NCBI RefSeq assembly: GCF_004303025.1
Contig: NZ_PJQW01000003.1
Span: 124,001-188,000 of the forward strand
Length of the DNA stretch: 64,000 nt
Direction of reading: 5' to 3'
Source: Flavobacterium sp. J27
GTDB taxonomy: Bacteria > Bacteroidota > Bacteroidia > Flavobacteriales > Flavobacteriaceae
In this document: in pieces, positions 1 to 9,004 of the stretch
Numbering within the stretch: position 1 is the stretch's first letter
How the letters are laid out: each line of letters begins with the position of its first letter
Notes under the pieces: model-generated
The model's input: the letters and a program-made list of their open reading frames with translations, nothing else
Databases searched by the model: none
What the model was told of the DNA's origin: nothing
Translations under genes and position numbers: made by a program

Positions 1-1
1 A

Positions 2-82
2 ACTTATATTTTTGATTTTAGTTTAACGGGTAATAAATATTACAACGGTAAAGTTTTGCAGGTTTCATCTACAACACCTTAA
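2..82 (+). CDS. 3' end of an unidentified gene (5' truncated by window)
   Basis: An open frame enters from the left edge and ends at a TAA three bases before the next gene's TTG start. Only 26 codons are visible, ending in GKVLQVSSTTP. That is too little to name a family. The tight junction suggests it is co-transcribed with the SprT-like gene downstream. Confidence 0.5.
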   Translation, partial: TYIFDFSLTGNKYYNGKVLQVSSTTP

Positions 83-85
83 AAA

Positions 86-688
86 TTGAGCGACGTTTTA
101 CAAAAATATTTACCTGAACATGCGGTTCAATCTTGTTTTGAATTAATCAAAAACAATCACGTTCATTTAAAAATCGTAAATGAACGAGTAACTCGTCATG
201 GTGATTATAGAAAAGATGCGAATGGGTATCATCAAATTACAGTAAATGCCAGTCTCAATAAATATCGTTTCCTAATTACTCTAGTTCATGAAATTGCACA
301 TTTAGTTGCCTTTGAAAAATACGGGAGGTATATTAAACCTCATGGTGATGAATGGAAACTCACGTTTAGACAATTGATGTTGCCATATATACGACCTGAG
401 ATTTTTCCAAATCAATTGTTACCATTATTAGCTCGTCATTTTAAAAATCCGAAAGCAAGTAGCGATACAGACGCTACACTATCTTTGGCATTGAAGCAGT
501 ATGATGAAAAAGAATCAGATAAGAATTATATTTTTGAAATTCCGTATGGAGCTTATTTTAAAATTCATAATGGGCGAGTTTTTAAAAAAATAGCACTACG
601 CGTAAAACGGTATGAGTGTATTGAACTACAAACGGGAAGAATTTTTCTTTTTCAGCCCAACGCAGAAGTAGAATTGGTGGCCAATTAA
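86..688 (+). CDS. SprT-like zinc metalloprotease-fold protein
   Basis: This is a 200-aa protein of the SprT-like family, which shares its fold with the SprT/Spartan DNA-protein crosslink proteases; bacterial members are mostly uncharacterised. The zinc site is visible as HEIAH at residues 68-72, with a likely third ligand at H86 (PHGDEW). The C-terminal half is beta-rich and lacks the cysteine pairs of a zinc ribbon. The start is a TTG three bases after the stop of the preceding gene. No ATG lies near the expected N-terminus, so I accept TTG. It is cytoplasmic, with no signal peptide. The family call is firm; the function is inferred only from the family. Confidence 0.82.
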   Translation: MSDVLQKYLPEHAVQSCFELIKNNHVHLKIVNERVTRHGDYRKDANGYHQITVNASLNKYRFLITLVHEIAHLVAFEKYGRYIKPHGDEWKLTFRQLMLPYIRPEIFPNQLLPLLARHFKNPKASSDTDATLSLALKQYDEKESDKNYIFEIPYGAYFKIHNGRVFKKIALRVKRYECIELQTGRIFLFQPNAEVELVAN

Positions 689-834
689 ATGGTTTATTAG
701 TTCAACGAAAGTTTTGATATTAATATTATAATTTCAATTTTTGCAGGAATTTATCTATTTTCTGAATTGCTATTTTTTGGCATTATATTTTTAAGTATAT
801 TTAAAGTTATAAAAAGAACCCTTTTAAGGTATAT

Positions 835-1893
835 ATGAAAAACAACAATTATTACGCAATAATAATGGCTGGTGGTGTAGGTTCGCGTTTTTGGCCAGTA
901 AGTACAACCGAATTTCCAAAACAGTTTCACGACATGTTAGGAACTGGAGAAACGCTGATTCAAAAAACATTTTCCAGATTAAGTAAACTCATTCCTTCTG
1001 AAAATATTTTGGTTTTAACCAATGAAAAATACAACGACTTAGTATTAGAGCAATTGCCGTCAATTCAACCGAATCAGGTTGTTCTTGAACCTGCTATGCG
1101 AAATACAGCACCCTGTATTTTGTACGCTTCTATGAAAATTAAAAAAGAAAACCCAGACGCTTTGCTTATTGTTGCTCCGTCAGACCATTGGATAGAAGAT
1201 GAAACTGCTTTTGTGCAAAATGTGCAACAATCTTTTGATTATTGTACTTCAAATAATGCATTAATGACTCTTGGTATTCAACCCACTTTTCCAAATACTG
1301 GTTTTGGGTATATCGAATTTGATAAATTAGATATAAATCCAATAAAGAAAGTAAAACAGTTTAGAGAAAAACCAGATTATGAAACAGCGAAATCTTTTTT
1401 AGCAAGTGGTAATTTTCTTTGGAATGGCGGTATTTTTATTTGGAGTGTTTCTTCGGTTTTAGAAGCTTTTGCAACATTTCAACCTGAAATGAATGCTCTT
1501 TTTGTCTCTGGTTTTGAGAGCTACAATACGATAGCTGAAAAAGAATTTATTGCTCAAAATTATCCTTTAGCCGAAAATATTTCTATAGATTATGCTATTT
1601 TGGAAAAAGCATCGAATGTGTATGTCTTACCTGCAACTTTCGATTGGAATGATTTAGGAACTTGGGGGTCTTTACACGAAAAATTGGATAAAGATTTCAA
1701 TAATAATGCCGTTGTAAATGCTACTGTAATATTAGAAAACGCTTCTAACAATATCATTAGGACTGAAGGTAAAAAGCTCGTGGTTGTGGATGGTCTTGAT
1801 GATTTTATAATTGTTGATAAAACCGATACTTTATTAATTTATCCAAAAAGTAAAGAGCAAGAAATCAAAGGAATTGTAAGTAAACTACAATAA
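835..1893 (+). CDS. manC: Mannose-1-phosphate guanylyltransferase
   Basis: Converts mannose-1-phosphate and GTP to GDP-mannose, a sugar donor for surface polysaccharides and glycans. The 352-aa length fits a single-domain GMP enzyme without the phosphomannose isomerase domain of long ManC/AlgA proteins. The nucleotidyltransferase signature MAGGVGSRFWPVS lies at about residues 11-23, followed by EFPKQF. FREKP follows near residue 177 and the NTG-GY motif (FPNTGFGYIEF) near residue 153. The ATG is 8 bp upstream of nothing Shine-Dalgarno-like, as usual here. The next gene starts 8 bp after the stop, so the two are probably co-transcribed, although their functions are not obviously linked. Confidence 0.9.
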   Translation: MKNNNYYAIIMAGGVGSRFWPVSTTEFPKQFHDMLGTGETLIQKTFSRLSKLIPSENILVLTNEKYNDLVLEQLPSIQPNQVVLEPAMRNTAPCILYASMKIKKENPDALLIVAPSDHWIEDETAFVQNVQQSFDYCTSNNALMTLGIQPTFPNTGFGYIEFDKLDINPIKKVKQFREKPDYETAKSFLASGNFLWNGGIFIWSVSSVLEAFATFQPEMNALFVSGFESYNTIAEKEFIAQNYPLAENISIDYAILEKASNVYVLPATFDWNDLGTWGSLHEKLDKDFNNNAVVNATVILENASNNIIRTEGKKLVVVDGLDDFIIVDKTDTLLIYPKSKEQEIKGIVSKLQ

Positions 1894-1900
1894 ATTAAAC

Positions 1901-3289
1901 ATGGAAAATAATACTCCGTTAAATTTCTCAGAGATAGTTAAACAGATAAAACAATTTGTAATTAGTATTTTTGATATCTCAAGAGATTCAGATAAGACCA
2001 ATACTATTGAAGATATAAAAGCAGGAATTTACATGAAAGGCGCTACTGCTTGGGTACTTATATTTTCTATTCTTATTGCATCGGTAGGTTTAAATACAAG
2101 TTCTACCGCTGTGGTTATCGGAGCCATGTTAATATCTCCTCTAATGGGACCTATTTTAGGAATGGGTCTTTCTTTAGGTATTAATAATATTGATTTGTTA
2201 AAGAAGGCTTTGAATAATTTTGCCGTAATGGTTATTTTAAGTTTACTAACTTCTTTTTTGTTTTTCAGTATTCCAATTTTCCAAAATGAAACTCAAGAAT
2301 TAATTGCGCGAACTTTTCCAGATGTTCGAGATGTAATTATAGCATTGTCTGGTGGTCTATCTTTAATTATAGCCATAAGTCAACGAAATAAGTTGTTTAA
2401 TGCTATTGCAGGTGTTGCTATTGCTACTGCTTTAATGCCACCTTTATGTACTGCGGGTTATGGCTTAGCAACGGGTAAATGGGACTTTTTCGGAGGTGCT
2501 TTGTTTTTATTTTCAATTAATACTATTTTTATTGCTTCTGCAACCTTTCTAGTCGTTCGTTTTTTGAAGTTTCCTTATGAGGAATACGCCAATTCGAAAA
2601 GAAGAAAGTTATTATCTCGTGCTATTTCGTTTTTAGCTTTAGCAATACTTATTCCAAGTGTATATATGTTTTATCAATTGTATAAACAATCTGATTTTGG
2701 TCAGAAAGTAGATACATTAATTGAAGAATTAAAAACGGAAAAAGGAGTGTTAATTTTAGATGTAAAGAAAGATTATTCTAAAAGACAAATTAATTTTGCC
2801 GTTATAGGTAAGAGTTTGTCTGAAAATGAAGTAAAAGAGTTTGAAAAGAAAATGAGTGAGTTAGGTTATGCAAATTGTACTTTTAAAGTTTTTCAAGATA
2901 CAGGAAACATAGAAACAATGACAAAAATGAAAGATATTGAGCAATCCTTTTTGTCTAACCAACAATTATTAGTTAAAAAAGATGCTGATTTGTTGGATAA
3001 AGATCGCCAAATATTTGATTTAAAGAATCAATTGACTGCTAAAAAGGCCACGCTGTTTTCTTTTGATCAGGTAACCAAAGAAATGAAAGCATTAGATCCT
3101 AATATTGAAGCTGTTAGTTATGCCGATAAGATTGTGACAAACTTTAGTAAAGTAGACACTATTCCTACATTTGGAATTACTTGGTCTAAAAAAGTAACTT
3201 CAAAAACAAAATCTGAAGCTACTGAAAGATTAGAAAACTGGTTAAAAACCAAGTTGAAAGTGAAAAAGATAGAAGTAAAAGTCGACTAA
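1901..3289 (+). CDS. DUF389 (TIGR00341-type) polytopic membrane protein
   Basis: A 462-aa inner-membrane protein of the DUF389 family, whose function is unknown. The conserved core is at residues about 45-225. It has glycine- and proline-rich helices such as ISPLMGPILGMGLSLG and ATALMPPLCTAGYGLATG, and I count roughly six membrane segments. After the last one (about residues 240-262) comes a soluble C-terminal half with charged helices, possibly coiled coil, and a beta-rich end. It starts 8 bp after manC. Its stop overlaps that of the convergent ABC ATPase gene by 4 bp, so the two transcripts run into each other. Confidence 0.85.
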   Translation: MENNTPLNFSEIVKQIKQFVISIFDISRDSDKTNTIEDIKAGIYMKGATAWVLIFSILIASVGLNTSSTAVVIGAMLISPLMGPILGMGLSLGINNIDLLKKALNNFAVMVILSLLTSFLFFSIPIFQNETQELIARTFPDVRDVIIALSGGLSLIIAISQRNKLFNAIAGVAIATALMPPLCTAGYGLATGKWDFFGGALFLFSINTIFIASATFLVVRFLKFPYEEYANSKRRKLLSRAISFLALAILIPSVYMFYQLYKQSDFGQKVDTLIEELKTEKGVLILDVKKDYSKRQINFAVIGKSLSENEVKEFEKKMSELGYANCTFKVFQDTGNIETMTKMKDIEQSFLSNQQLLVKKDADLLDKDRQIFDLKNQLTAKKATLFSFDQVTKEMKALDPNIEAVSYADKIVTNFSKVDTIPTFGITWSKKVTSKTKSEATERLENWLKTKLKVKKIEVKVD

Positions 3290-4056
3290 CTATTATCGTC
3301 TTCTAAATACATTTTTCTTACTTTTTTGAATAATTCAGAAGAATAAACAAAATCGGTAACCGCTTCATTATCTGTTTTAAAAATTTCTTTATTGGAACCT
3401 TCCCATTCGAGTAAACCATTTTTTAAAAACACAATTTTCTGTCCAATTTCCATTACAGAATTCATGTCGTGTGTATTAATAATGGTTGTAATATTATATT
3501 CTTCTGTAATTTCTTGAATAAGGTTATCAATAACAATCGCAGTTTTGGGATCTAAACCTGAGTTTGGTTCATCACAAAATAAATATTTAGGATTGTTTAC
3601 AATGGCTCTGGCAATCGCAACCCTTTTTTGCATTCCTCCAGAAATTTCAGAAGGTTTTTTATCGTTGGCATTAATTAGTTTTACACGATCTATTACAAAA
3701 TTAACACGCTCTTTAATTTCTGCAGCTGTTTTTTTAGTAAACATTTTTAATGGAAAACCAATATTTTCTTCGACAGTCATACTGTCAAACAAAGCACTAC
3801 CTTGAAAAACCATTCCAATTTCTGTACGAAGTTCTCTTTTTTCATCATCTGTTAAATTAGAATAAATACGACCATCAAAAGCTATGGTGCCAGTTTCAGG
3901 AGTATGAATACCTAATAACGATTTTAAAAAAACAGTTTTACCTGAACCACTTTGACCAATAATTAAATTAGTCATTCCTGATTCAAAATTGGTACTAATC
4001 CCTTTTAAAACTTTTTGATCACCAAAGGTTTTTTCTAAATCTTTTACTTCTATCAT
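3286..4056 (-). CDS. ABC transporter ATP-binding protein, MlaF-like
   Basis: A 256-aa ATPase paired with the MlaE-type permease upstream. This class energises lipid movement between inner and outer membrane. Walker A GQSGSGKT is at residues 34-41, followed by the signature SGGMQKR and Walker B LFCDEP then NSGLDP. The open frame extends 20 codons further upstream, but I chose the ATG at 4056. It overlaps the permease stop as TAATG, a translational coupling arrangement, and MIEVKDLEKTFG is the normal family N-terminus. No MlaD-like substrate-binding gene lies beside it in this window. Its 3' end overlaps the DUF389 stop by 4 bp. Confidence 0.9.
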   Translation of the reverse strand: MIEVKDLEKTFGDQKVLKGISTNFESGMTNLIIGQSGSGKTVFLKSLLGIHTPETGTIAFDGRIYSNLTDDEKRELRTEIGMVFQGSALFDSMTVEENIGFPLKMFTKKTAAEIKERVNFVIDRVKLINANDKKPSEISGGMQKRVAIARAIVNNPKYLFCDEPNSGLDPKTAIVIDNLIQEITEEYNITTIINTHDMNSVMEIGQKIVFLKNGLLEWEGSNKEIFKTDNEAVTDFVYSSELFKKVRKMYLEDDNS

Positions 4057-4802
4057 TAGCTTAAAAGGAGTTGAGTTAATATATAATTCATCAAAATGAT
4101 AACCACTGATGTCCATACAAAGGCAACAGTACTGGCTTTACCTACTTCAAGTGCACCACCTTTCATGTAAAAACCATGAAAAGAAGGAATGGTTGCTAAA
4201 ATTAAAGCAAAAACAATAGTTTTTATAAAAGCATAAGTAATATGAAAAGGGATAAATTCCGTTTGAATTCCTTGAATAAATTCGTTACTAGAGGTAAAAC
4301 CACCATAAACTCCCGCAATATAACCACCAAAAACCCCTAAAAACATACTTAATCCAATAACAAAAGGATACAATAAAAGAGCAACTATTTTAGGGAAAAC
4401 CAAGTAGTTTAAAGAATTTACACCCATAACTTCTAAAGCATCAATTTGTTCTGTAACTCGCATAGTTCCAATGCTTGAAGTAATAAAAGAACCCATTTTA
4501 CCAGCCATAATTACAGAAATAAAAGTTGGAGCAAACTCTAAAATAACCGATTGTCTCGTAGCAAAACCAATTAGATATTTTGGGATTAAAGGGTTAGTTA
4601 AGTTTAAAGCCGTTTGAATGGCTACAACTCCACCTACGAAAAAAGAAATAAAAGATACAATTCCTAAAGAATCTATTATTAAATCATCAATTTCTTTAAA
4701 TATAAGTTGTTTCATTACACTCCACTTGGTTGGTTTGTTAAAAACCTCTTTAAGCATAATAAAATACCTTCCTATTTGCGATAAGTAACGAATAAGCATC
4801 AT
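4056..4802 (-). CDS. MlaE-family ABC transporter permease
   Basis: A 248-aa permease of the MlaE/YrbE (DUF140) family, predicted to move phospholipids or related lipids across the envelope together with the adjacent ATPase. It has about five membrane segments. Family-typical stretches include FFVGGVVAIQTALNL, ILEFAPTFISVIMAGKMGS and the EQIDALEVMGVNSLNYL loop after TM3. Two adjacent ATGs exist at the start (MMLIRYLSQIG) and either could be used. It is the first gene of a two-gene operon and overlaps the ATPase start by one base. Confidence 0.9.
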   Translation of the reverse strand: MMLIRYLSQIGRYFIMLKEVFNKPTKWSVMKQLIFKEIDDLIIDSLGIVSFISFFVGGVVAIQTALNLTNPLIPKYLIGFATRQSVILEFAPTFISVIMAGKMGSFITSSIGTMRVTEQIDALEVMGVNSLNYLVFPKIVALLLYPFVIGLSMFLGVFGGYIAGVYGGFTSSNEFIQGIQTEFIPFHITYAFIKTIVFALILATIPSFHGFYMKGGALEVGKASTVAFVWTSVVIILMNYILTQLLLS

Positions 4803-4870
4803 GGTTTATAAATATCTGCTAAAATAATAAGAAGTTACGAGTTATTTAAAATAATTTAATTTTTATGTAA

Positions 4871-4904
4871 AAAAATAGTCTGTAGTTACATTACAGACTA
4901 TTTT
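4871..4904 (-). terminator. Rho-independent terminator of the T9SS protein gene
   Basis: The arms AATAGTCTGTA and TACAGACTATT form a strong stem just downstream of the 4917-5921 gene on the minus strand. On that strand the stem is followed by a T run (actattttttt). Confidence 0.75.
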
Positions 4905-4916
4905 AAAATTCTATTT

Positions 4917-5921
4917 TTATTCTTTTATAATTTTTCCCTTTTGGAGATTTCCTTCTTTATCTTCTAAGATATATAAGTAGATTCCTTTTTTGTAACCTTT
5001 CAGCTCTATTGAATTTTCTATATTAGATTCATTAATAATTTTATTGCCATTAGAATCAAATATGGTAACAGTATATTGATCTAAGTTTTCTCCTATAAAA
5101 GTAACCTTTGAGCTGGTTGGGTTTGGGGAAACTATTATTTGGGATTTAGTATTATTTTCTCTAGAAATTCCACCATTGTTACAATCTATTACATTTGGAC
5201 TACAACAAGGATGTAAGAAGCAAGTTGGTGTATTGGCAATTGACGAAATTCCTTGTATTGGGTAGGCAGGATCTATTGATCTGTATTGTTTTGTTTGTAC
5301 ACCATTTGAAATAATTAAAGCAAAGCTTCTTACTGGGTTATCCGGACATTTTTCTCTAAAGGTAGGGTTTTGTACATTAAAAGTTAAAAACTGTCCTTGT
5401 TCAAACTTAAAATACCATGTAAATGTTAAACCTGATGAAGATATTGGAGCCCCATAAGGATAACCAACATAAGCGTAGTTTAGAGTTCCTTCAGAATTAA
5501 TGTCTAAACCTCCTTGAGGAGGATCAAAGCCAAAACAGTTTACCGATGGTAATGGTGTTGGAGAATCACCATTTATAACATTACCAATGATACTACATTC
5601 ATGACAACCAGTTTCATCAAAATAGGTTAATTGTAATGTAAAACTACCTAATGAAAGTCCTTTTATTTGTACTGATTGGTTAAAATCATTTCCTACTATT
5701 TGTACATTTCCTACAATATCATTGTTGGAAGAAGTAGAACTATTATTAATATCCCAATCATAACAATTAGTGCATTGGGCTGTTGTAGAGCTAGAGAAGC
5801 TTGAAGTTTGACCTAAATAAATGTTTAATGGGCCATTAATACAATTTAGTGGAGCGCTAGTTTTTTGTGCATTTAAGTTCCAAAATAAAGATGCAACAAT
5901 AAATAAATAAATTTTTTTCAT
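4917..5921 (-). CDS. Secreted protein with T9SS type A C-terminal sorting domain
   Basis: A 334-aa exported protein. An N-terminal signal peptide (MKKIYLFIVASLFWNLNAQ) is followed by a cysteine-containing region that looks like Ig/PKD-type beta sandwiches (CTNCYDW, DETGCHECS). The last 70 residues are a type A sorting domain: IIVSPNPTSSKVTF, the YTVTIFDSNGNKI strand, then KGIYLYILEDKEG and a basic end. Such proteins cross the outer membrane through the type IX system and are released or attached to surface lipopolysaccharide. The body has no recognised catalytic motif, so the role is unknown. It is transcribed divergently from the small peptide at 6216, with a 294-bp gap holding a perfect palindrome. 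Confidence 0.85.
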   Translation of the reverse strand: MKKIYLFIVASLFWNLNAQKTSAPLNCINGPLNIYLGQTSSFSSSTTAQCTNCYDWDINNSSTSSNNDIVGNVQIVGNDFNQSVQIKGLSLGSFTLQLTYFDETGCHECSIIGNVINGDSPTPLPSVNCFGFDPPQGGLDINSEGTLNYAYVGYPYGAPISSSGLTFTWYFKFEQGQFLTFNVQNPTFREKCPDNPVRSFALIISNGVQTKQYRSIDPAYPIQGISSIANTPTCFLHPCCSPNVIDCNNGGISRENNTKSQIIVSPNPTSSKVTFIGENLDQYTVTIFDSNGNKIINESNIENSIELKGYKKGIYLYILEDKEGNLQKGKIIKE

Positions 5922-6035
5922 GATAAATAATTTTAAACTTTAGAGTATTTTGAATTTAAAGTCTTTTTGAATCTTGCAAGAAATCTGGAGCAAATATGTA
6001 TCTATAAATGGCGTTTTACAATTGATATGTGTTGT

Positions 6036-6069
6036 TATTTATAAATAATACATGTATTATTTATAAATA
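6036..6069. promoter_or_regulatory. 34-bp perfect palindrome in a divergent promoter region
   Basis: The sequence is a perfect inverted repeat centred on ACATGT. Each arm carries ATTTATAAAT, itself palindromic, so two 10-bp palindromes sit 12 bp apart inside a larger one. It lies 115 bp upstream of the T9SS gene start and 147 bp upstream of the peptide start. No T run follows, so it is more likely an operator than a terminator. The rest of the 294-bp gap is AT-rich with nothing else I recognise. Confidence 0.6.
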
Positions 6070-6215
6070 GTACGCTTTTGTTTTATGTATAAAGTGTTGT
6101 TTATTAATTTGTTATGGCGCTGTTGGACTTTAAATGGTTTGAAGGGATGGTTTTGCGTTTGTTAAATTGCTTTTAATTGTAATTTTGATTTCAGTATTAA
6201 CTAAATAATTATAAA

Positions 6216-6458
6216 ATGAAGAAAACTTTTAATCGATTCCAGTTTGAAAAATTAACCAAAAATGAACTAATTAATATTAACGCAATAAAAATTGAAGGTT
6301 CAGAAGGGAAATTAGGTGGTAACCCAGATGGTATGAATGGTCCTTGTGGATCAGAACCTGAGATTACTAATCCTAACTATGAAGTTTTACATCAACAATG
6401 GCTTAATTGTGTTCAGATGTATCAGAATCCAACTGATCCTGGGAACTGTATTTTTTAA
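6216..6458 (+). CDS. Small GG-leader-like peptide precursor (bacteriocin-like)
   Basis: An 80-aa peptide. The N-terminus FEKLTKNELININ resembles the leaders of Bacteroidota GG-type natural-product or bacteriocin-like precursors (K-L-x-K-x-E-L pattern). A Gly-Gly pair occurs at residues 34-35 (EGKLGG). Cleavage after it would release a core of about 45 aa rich in G, N and P, with three cysteines (C44, C65, C78). I see no modification enzyme, C39-peptidase transporter or immunity gene next to it. The last 56 bp overlap the end of the convergent TPR/AraC regulator. Peptide identity is inferred from the leader; a fast-evolving unrelated small protein remains possible. Confidence 0.55.
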   Translation: MKKTFNRFQFEKLTKNELININAIKIEGSEGKLGGNPDGMNGPCGSEPEITNPNYEVLHQQWLNCVQMYQNPTDPGNCIF

Positions 6459-8130
6459 TCAAATTATTAATGAAGAGAATCGGGGTAACTCCCGTTTTCT
6501 CTTTAAAAATTCTTGAGAAAGAAGCCCCATTTTTATATCCTAGTAATTCTGCAAGAGCTTGAGTAGTGTAGTTTCTTGTTTTCTTGTCTTCAATTAATAA
6601 TTTTATAACATAATCTATTCTTAATTTATTTGTATAATCATTAAAAGACATTTTCTTATGGTTGTTTACAAAGTTTGAGAGATATGTTGTATTTGTACCT
6701 ATTTTTTTTGCAACAAAATGTAAACTGAAATTTTTATCTAAGAATGTCGAATTTTTTTCTATTTTAGTTAAACCCTCATTGATTTTAAGCTCAATTTCAT
6801 CATTAATAATTGTCGAATTTTTTTCCGATTGGAGGACTTCTTTTGATTGAGTATTATACTCTTCTATTATTTTTAATAATTTTATTTTTTGATTTCTTTT
6901 CTTCGAAATAAAAAATATAAAAAGGATTAGAAGTGTACATATAATCAATACTAACGAAATGACTATTATTTTTTTGTCAAATTTTAATTGTTTATTTTCT
7001 TTTTTTACAGAATTAATTGCTTCTTTTAAGTCGGAGTTTTCTAATAATTTGTAAGCCTCTGAAAATTGTTTCTTTTCGTCTTGTGTACTTTTGTCATATA
7101 AAAACAAAAACTGATCATAGTAATAATTTATCGAATCTGGATTGTTTTCTTCTATGAAAATTTTTGTTAGATATTTATGAGAAAATAAATAATTAAAGTC
7201 AATAATACTATCAGAATGGTTTTCGATTATTTCTAAAAACCCTTTTTTTGCAATTTTATAATCTCCTTTTTGAAAATTATTAAAGTAGTAATTAAATTGT
7301 GCATTTGTTAAGGATTGTTTGAAATTCAACTCTTTGTAAAGAGCAACTGAATTTAATAAATAGGTATTAGCTTTAGTGTATTCTTTTTTGTAGTTGTAAA
7401 GAAGACCAAGATAATATGAAGCTGGTGCCAAATAGTATTTTTCATCTGTTTCCTTTATAATTTTATTAAATTCAATAATTGCTGAATCGGAATACTTTAT
7501 GTTTTTTTCAGGATCATTATTAAATATTCTAAAGTAAGTAGATCCTAAAGTGTTAATACAATATTTTTTTACAAATTGATAATTAATACTGTCATTTTTA
7601 AAATCGTTTGATATTTTTTTGGTTTCTTTAATTTCTTTAATTGCTTCATCTAAAAGATTTAAAGCGCCCATATTAATGGCTATGTTGATTTTAATTTTTG
7701 CTAGCTGAAAAGAATCATTATTTAGTTGAGCAAATTCTCTTGCTTTTATGTAATTTTTAAGAGATTCATCAAGTTTGTTGTGATTTTTTTTTATATGTCC
7801 TAGTAGTATATAAATGCTTGCCAAATCTTTATAGGTTTCTTTTTTTGGTTCTATTCTTTTAAGAAAATAATTAATTTTAGTATCATAGTCCGAACTTTTG
7901 AATTCAACTCCAGTTATGGTTAAAAGATATTTTTTTGATGTATACGCAAACGCTAAATCAATATCTTCTTTTGATTCAAATATTTTATTTACATAAACTA
8001 AGGCACTATCTGGATTATTTTGAAGTAAGAAAAACTGTTGTTTATAAAATGCAATTCTGGTACTGTTTTGGGCGTTTAATCCTGTGATTACTGTTAATAA
8101 TAAGAGGAACAGATAATTGATTTTTGACAT
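6403..8130 (-). CDS. TPR-transmembrane-AraC HTH regulator
   Basis: A 575-aa membrane-anchored regulator common in Flavobacteriia. A signal peptide (MSKINYLFLLLLTVITGLNAQ) is followed by tetratricopeptide-like helices to about residue 370 in the periplasm. One membrane span (IIVISLVLIICTLLILFIFF) lies near residues 388-410. A cytoplasmic coiled linker leads to a C-terminal AraC-type double helix-turn-helix, about residues 465-560 (SLHFVAKKIGTNTTYLS and LAELLGYKNGASFSRIFKEK). It presumably senses something in the periplasm and binds DNA while membrane-bound. It starts 6 bp after the glycosyltransferase stop, so it may be expressed with that gene. Its 3' end overlaps the small peptide gene. Confidence 0.85.
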   Translation of the reverse strand: MSKINYLFLLLLTVITGLNAQNSTRIAFYKQQFFLLQNNPDSALVYVNKIFESKEDIDLAFAYTSKKYLLTITGVEFKSSDYDTKINYFLKRIEPKKETYKDLASIYILLGHIKKNHNKLDESLKNYIKAREFAQLNNDSFQLAKIKINIAINMGALNLLDEAIKEIKETKKISNDFKNDSINYQFVKKYCINTLGSTYFRIFNNDPEKNIKYSDSAIIEFNKIIKETDEKYYLAPASYYLGLLYNYKKEYTKANTYLLNSVALYKELNFKQSLTNAQFNYYFNNFQKGDYKIAKKGFLEIIENHSDSIIDFNYLFSHKYLTKIFIEENNPDSINYYYDQFLFLYDKSTQDEKKQFSEAYKLLENSDLKEAINSVKKENKQLKFDKKIIVISLVLIICTLLILFIFFISKKRNQKIKLLKIIEEYNTQSKEVLQSEKNSTIINDEIELKINEGLTKIEKNSTFLDKNFSLHFVAKKIGTNTTYLSNFVNNHKKMSFNDYTNKLRIDYVIKLLIEDKKTRNYTTQALAELLGYKNGASFSRIFKEKTGVTPILFINNLIKKYSSQDQLDSDTSEHN

Positions 8131-8136
8131 GTTTGT

Positions 8137-8988
8137 TTAATTGAAAATTTTTTCTTTCATTTTTTTCCAACGATAATTTCTAATAAATTGCGCTTGATCT
8201 GGAGTTACTAATAATTCTTTTTTAGCTGTTTTCGCTTTCAAAAAACCTTTCAAATAATCAATAAATAAAAACGGTTTGCCTTTTCGTAAAGCCAGTTTTA
8301 AAGATGCAATTGTAGTTATTAAAAAACCATAACCTAAACTGTAAAATGCTTCTCCTTGTTTATAACGAGATGCTTTGTTGTAATTAGCACCAGTAGGTTT
8401 TAAATGTTTTACATGTAATGTTTTATCGGTTACTATTTTCCAATTGTAATATTTACAAAGAAGTTCATCTACAGTATCCCAACCCATTGCCGCTTTTAAA
8501 CCACCAATTTCTTTAAACGTGTTTTTTCGATAGGCTTTAAAAGCACCTCTAATGTGATCTTTATCAGTTAAGTTTTCCAAAATCCATTTTCCATTACGTT
8601 CAATATAGGCAAAACCGCCCACCATTCCTACGGCATCATCTGCTTCAAAGTGTTGTATTATGGTTTCGAAATAATGAGATGGAAAAATTAAATCAGCATC
8701 CGCTTTTACAATAATGTCATAATTTACATCGAGCTGCTTTTCGCCTTCATGAAAAGCTTGTATGACTTTGCTTCCAGGTAAATGGATTGCTTCCGATTTT
8801 TTTTCAACTAAGCAAATAAAGGCATGTTTTTCTAAATAGGATTTTACGATTTTAGCAGTCGCATCGGTAGAATGATCGTCCACAACAATAATTTTTGAAG
8901 GTAAAACAGTTTGGTTAACCAAAGAATCTAAGGTTAAACCAATGAATTGTGCTTCATTATGTGCGGGTATAATTATTTGATAGTTCAT
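8137..8988 (-). CDS. Family 2 glycosyltransferase
   Basis: A 283-aa GT-A fold transferase. The N-terminal nucleotide-binding strand is IIPAHNEAQFIGLTLDSL, then IIVVDDHSTD near residues 33-42. The metal-binding DXD is DAD at 97-99 (VKADADLIFP). GGFAYIERNGKW and MGWDTVDELLC supply the acceptor side. It is soluble with no membrane anchor, and probably adds a sugar to a lipid, glycan or protein on the cytoplasmic face. It lies 16 bp downstream of the methyltransferase and 6 bp upstream of the TPR/AraC gene, so the three probably form one transcript. The substrate cannot be told from sequence. Confidence 0.85.
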   Translation of the reverse strand: MNYQIIIPAHNEAQFIGLTLDSLVNQTVLPSKIIVVDDHSTDATAKIVKSYLEKHAFICLVEKKSEAIHLPGSKVIQAFHEGEKQLDVNYDIIVKADADLIFPSHYFETIIQHFEADDAVGMVGGFAYIERNGKWILENLTDKDHIRGAFKAYRKNTFKEIGGLKAAMGWDTVDELLCKYYNWKIVTDKTLHVKHLKPTGANYNKASRYKQGEAFYSLGYGFLITTIASLKLALRKGKPFLFIDYLKGFLKAKTAKKELLVTPDQAQFIRNYRWKKMKEKIFN

Positions 8989-9004
8989 CTAAAACTAATT
9001 ACTA

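Noticed and set aside
3545-3805. Plus-strand open frame of 86 aa
   Set aside because: It lies wholly antisense within the ABC ATPase gene, which has all its motifs; a shadow frame.
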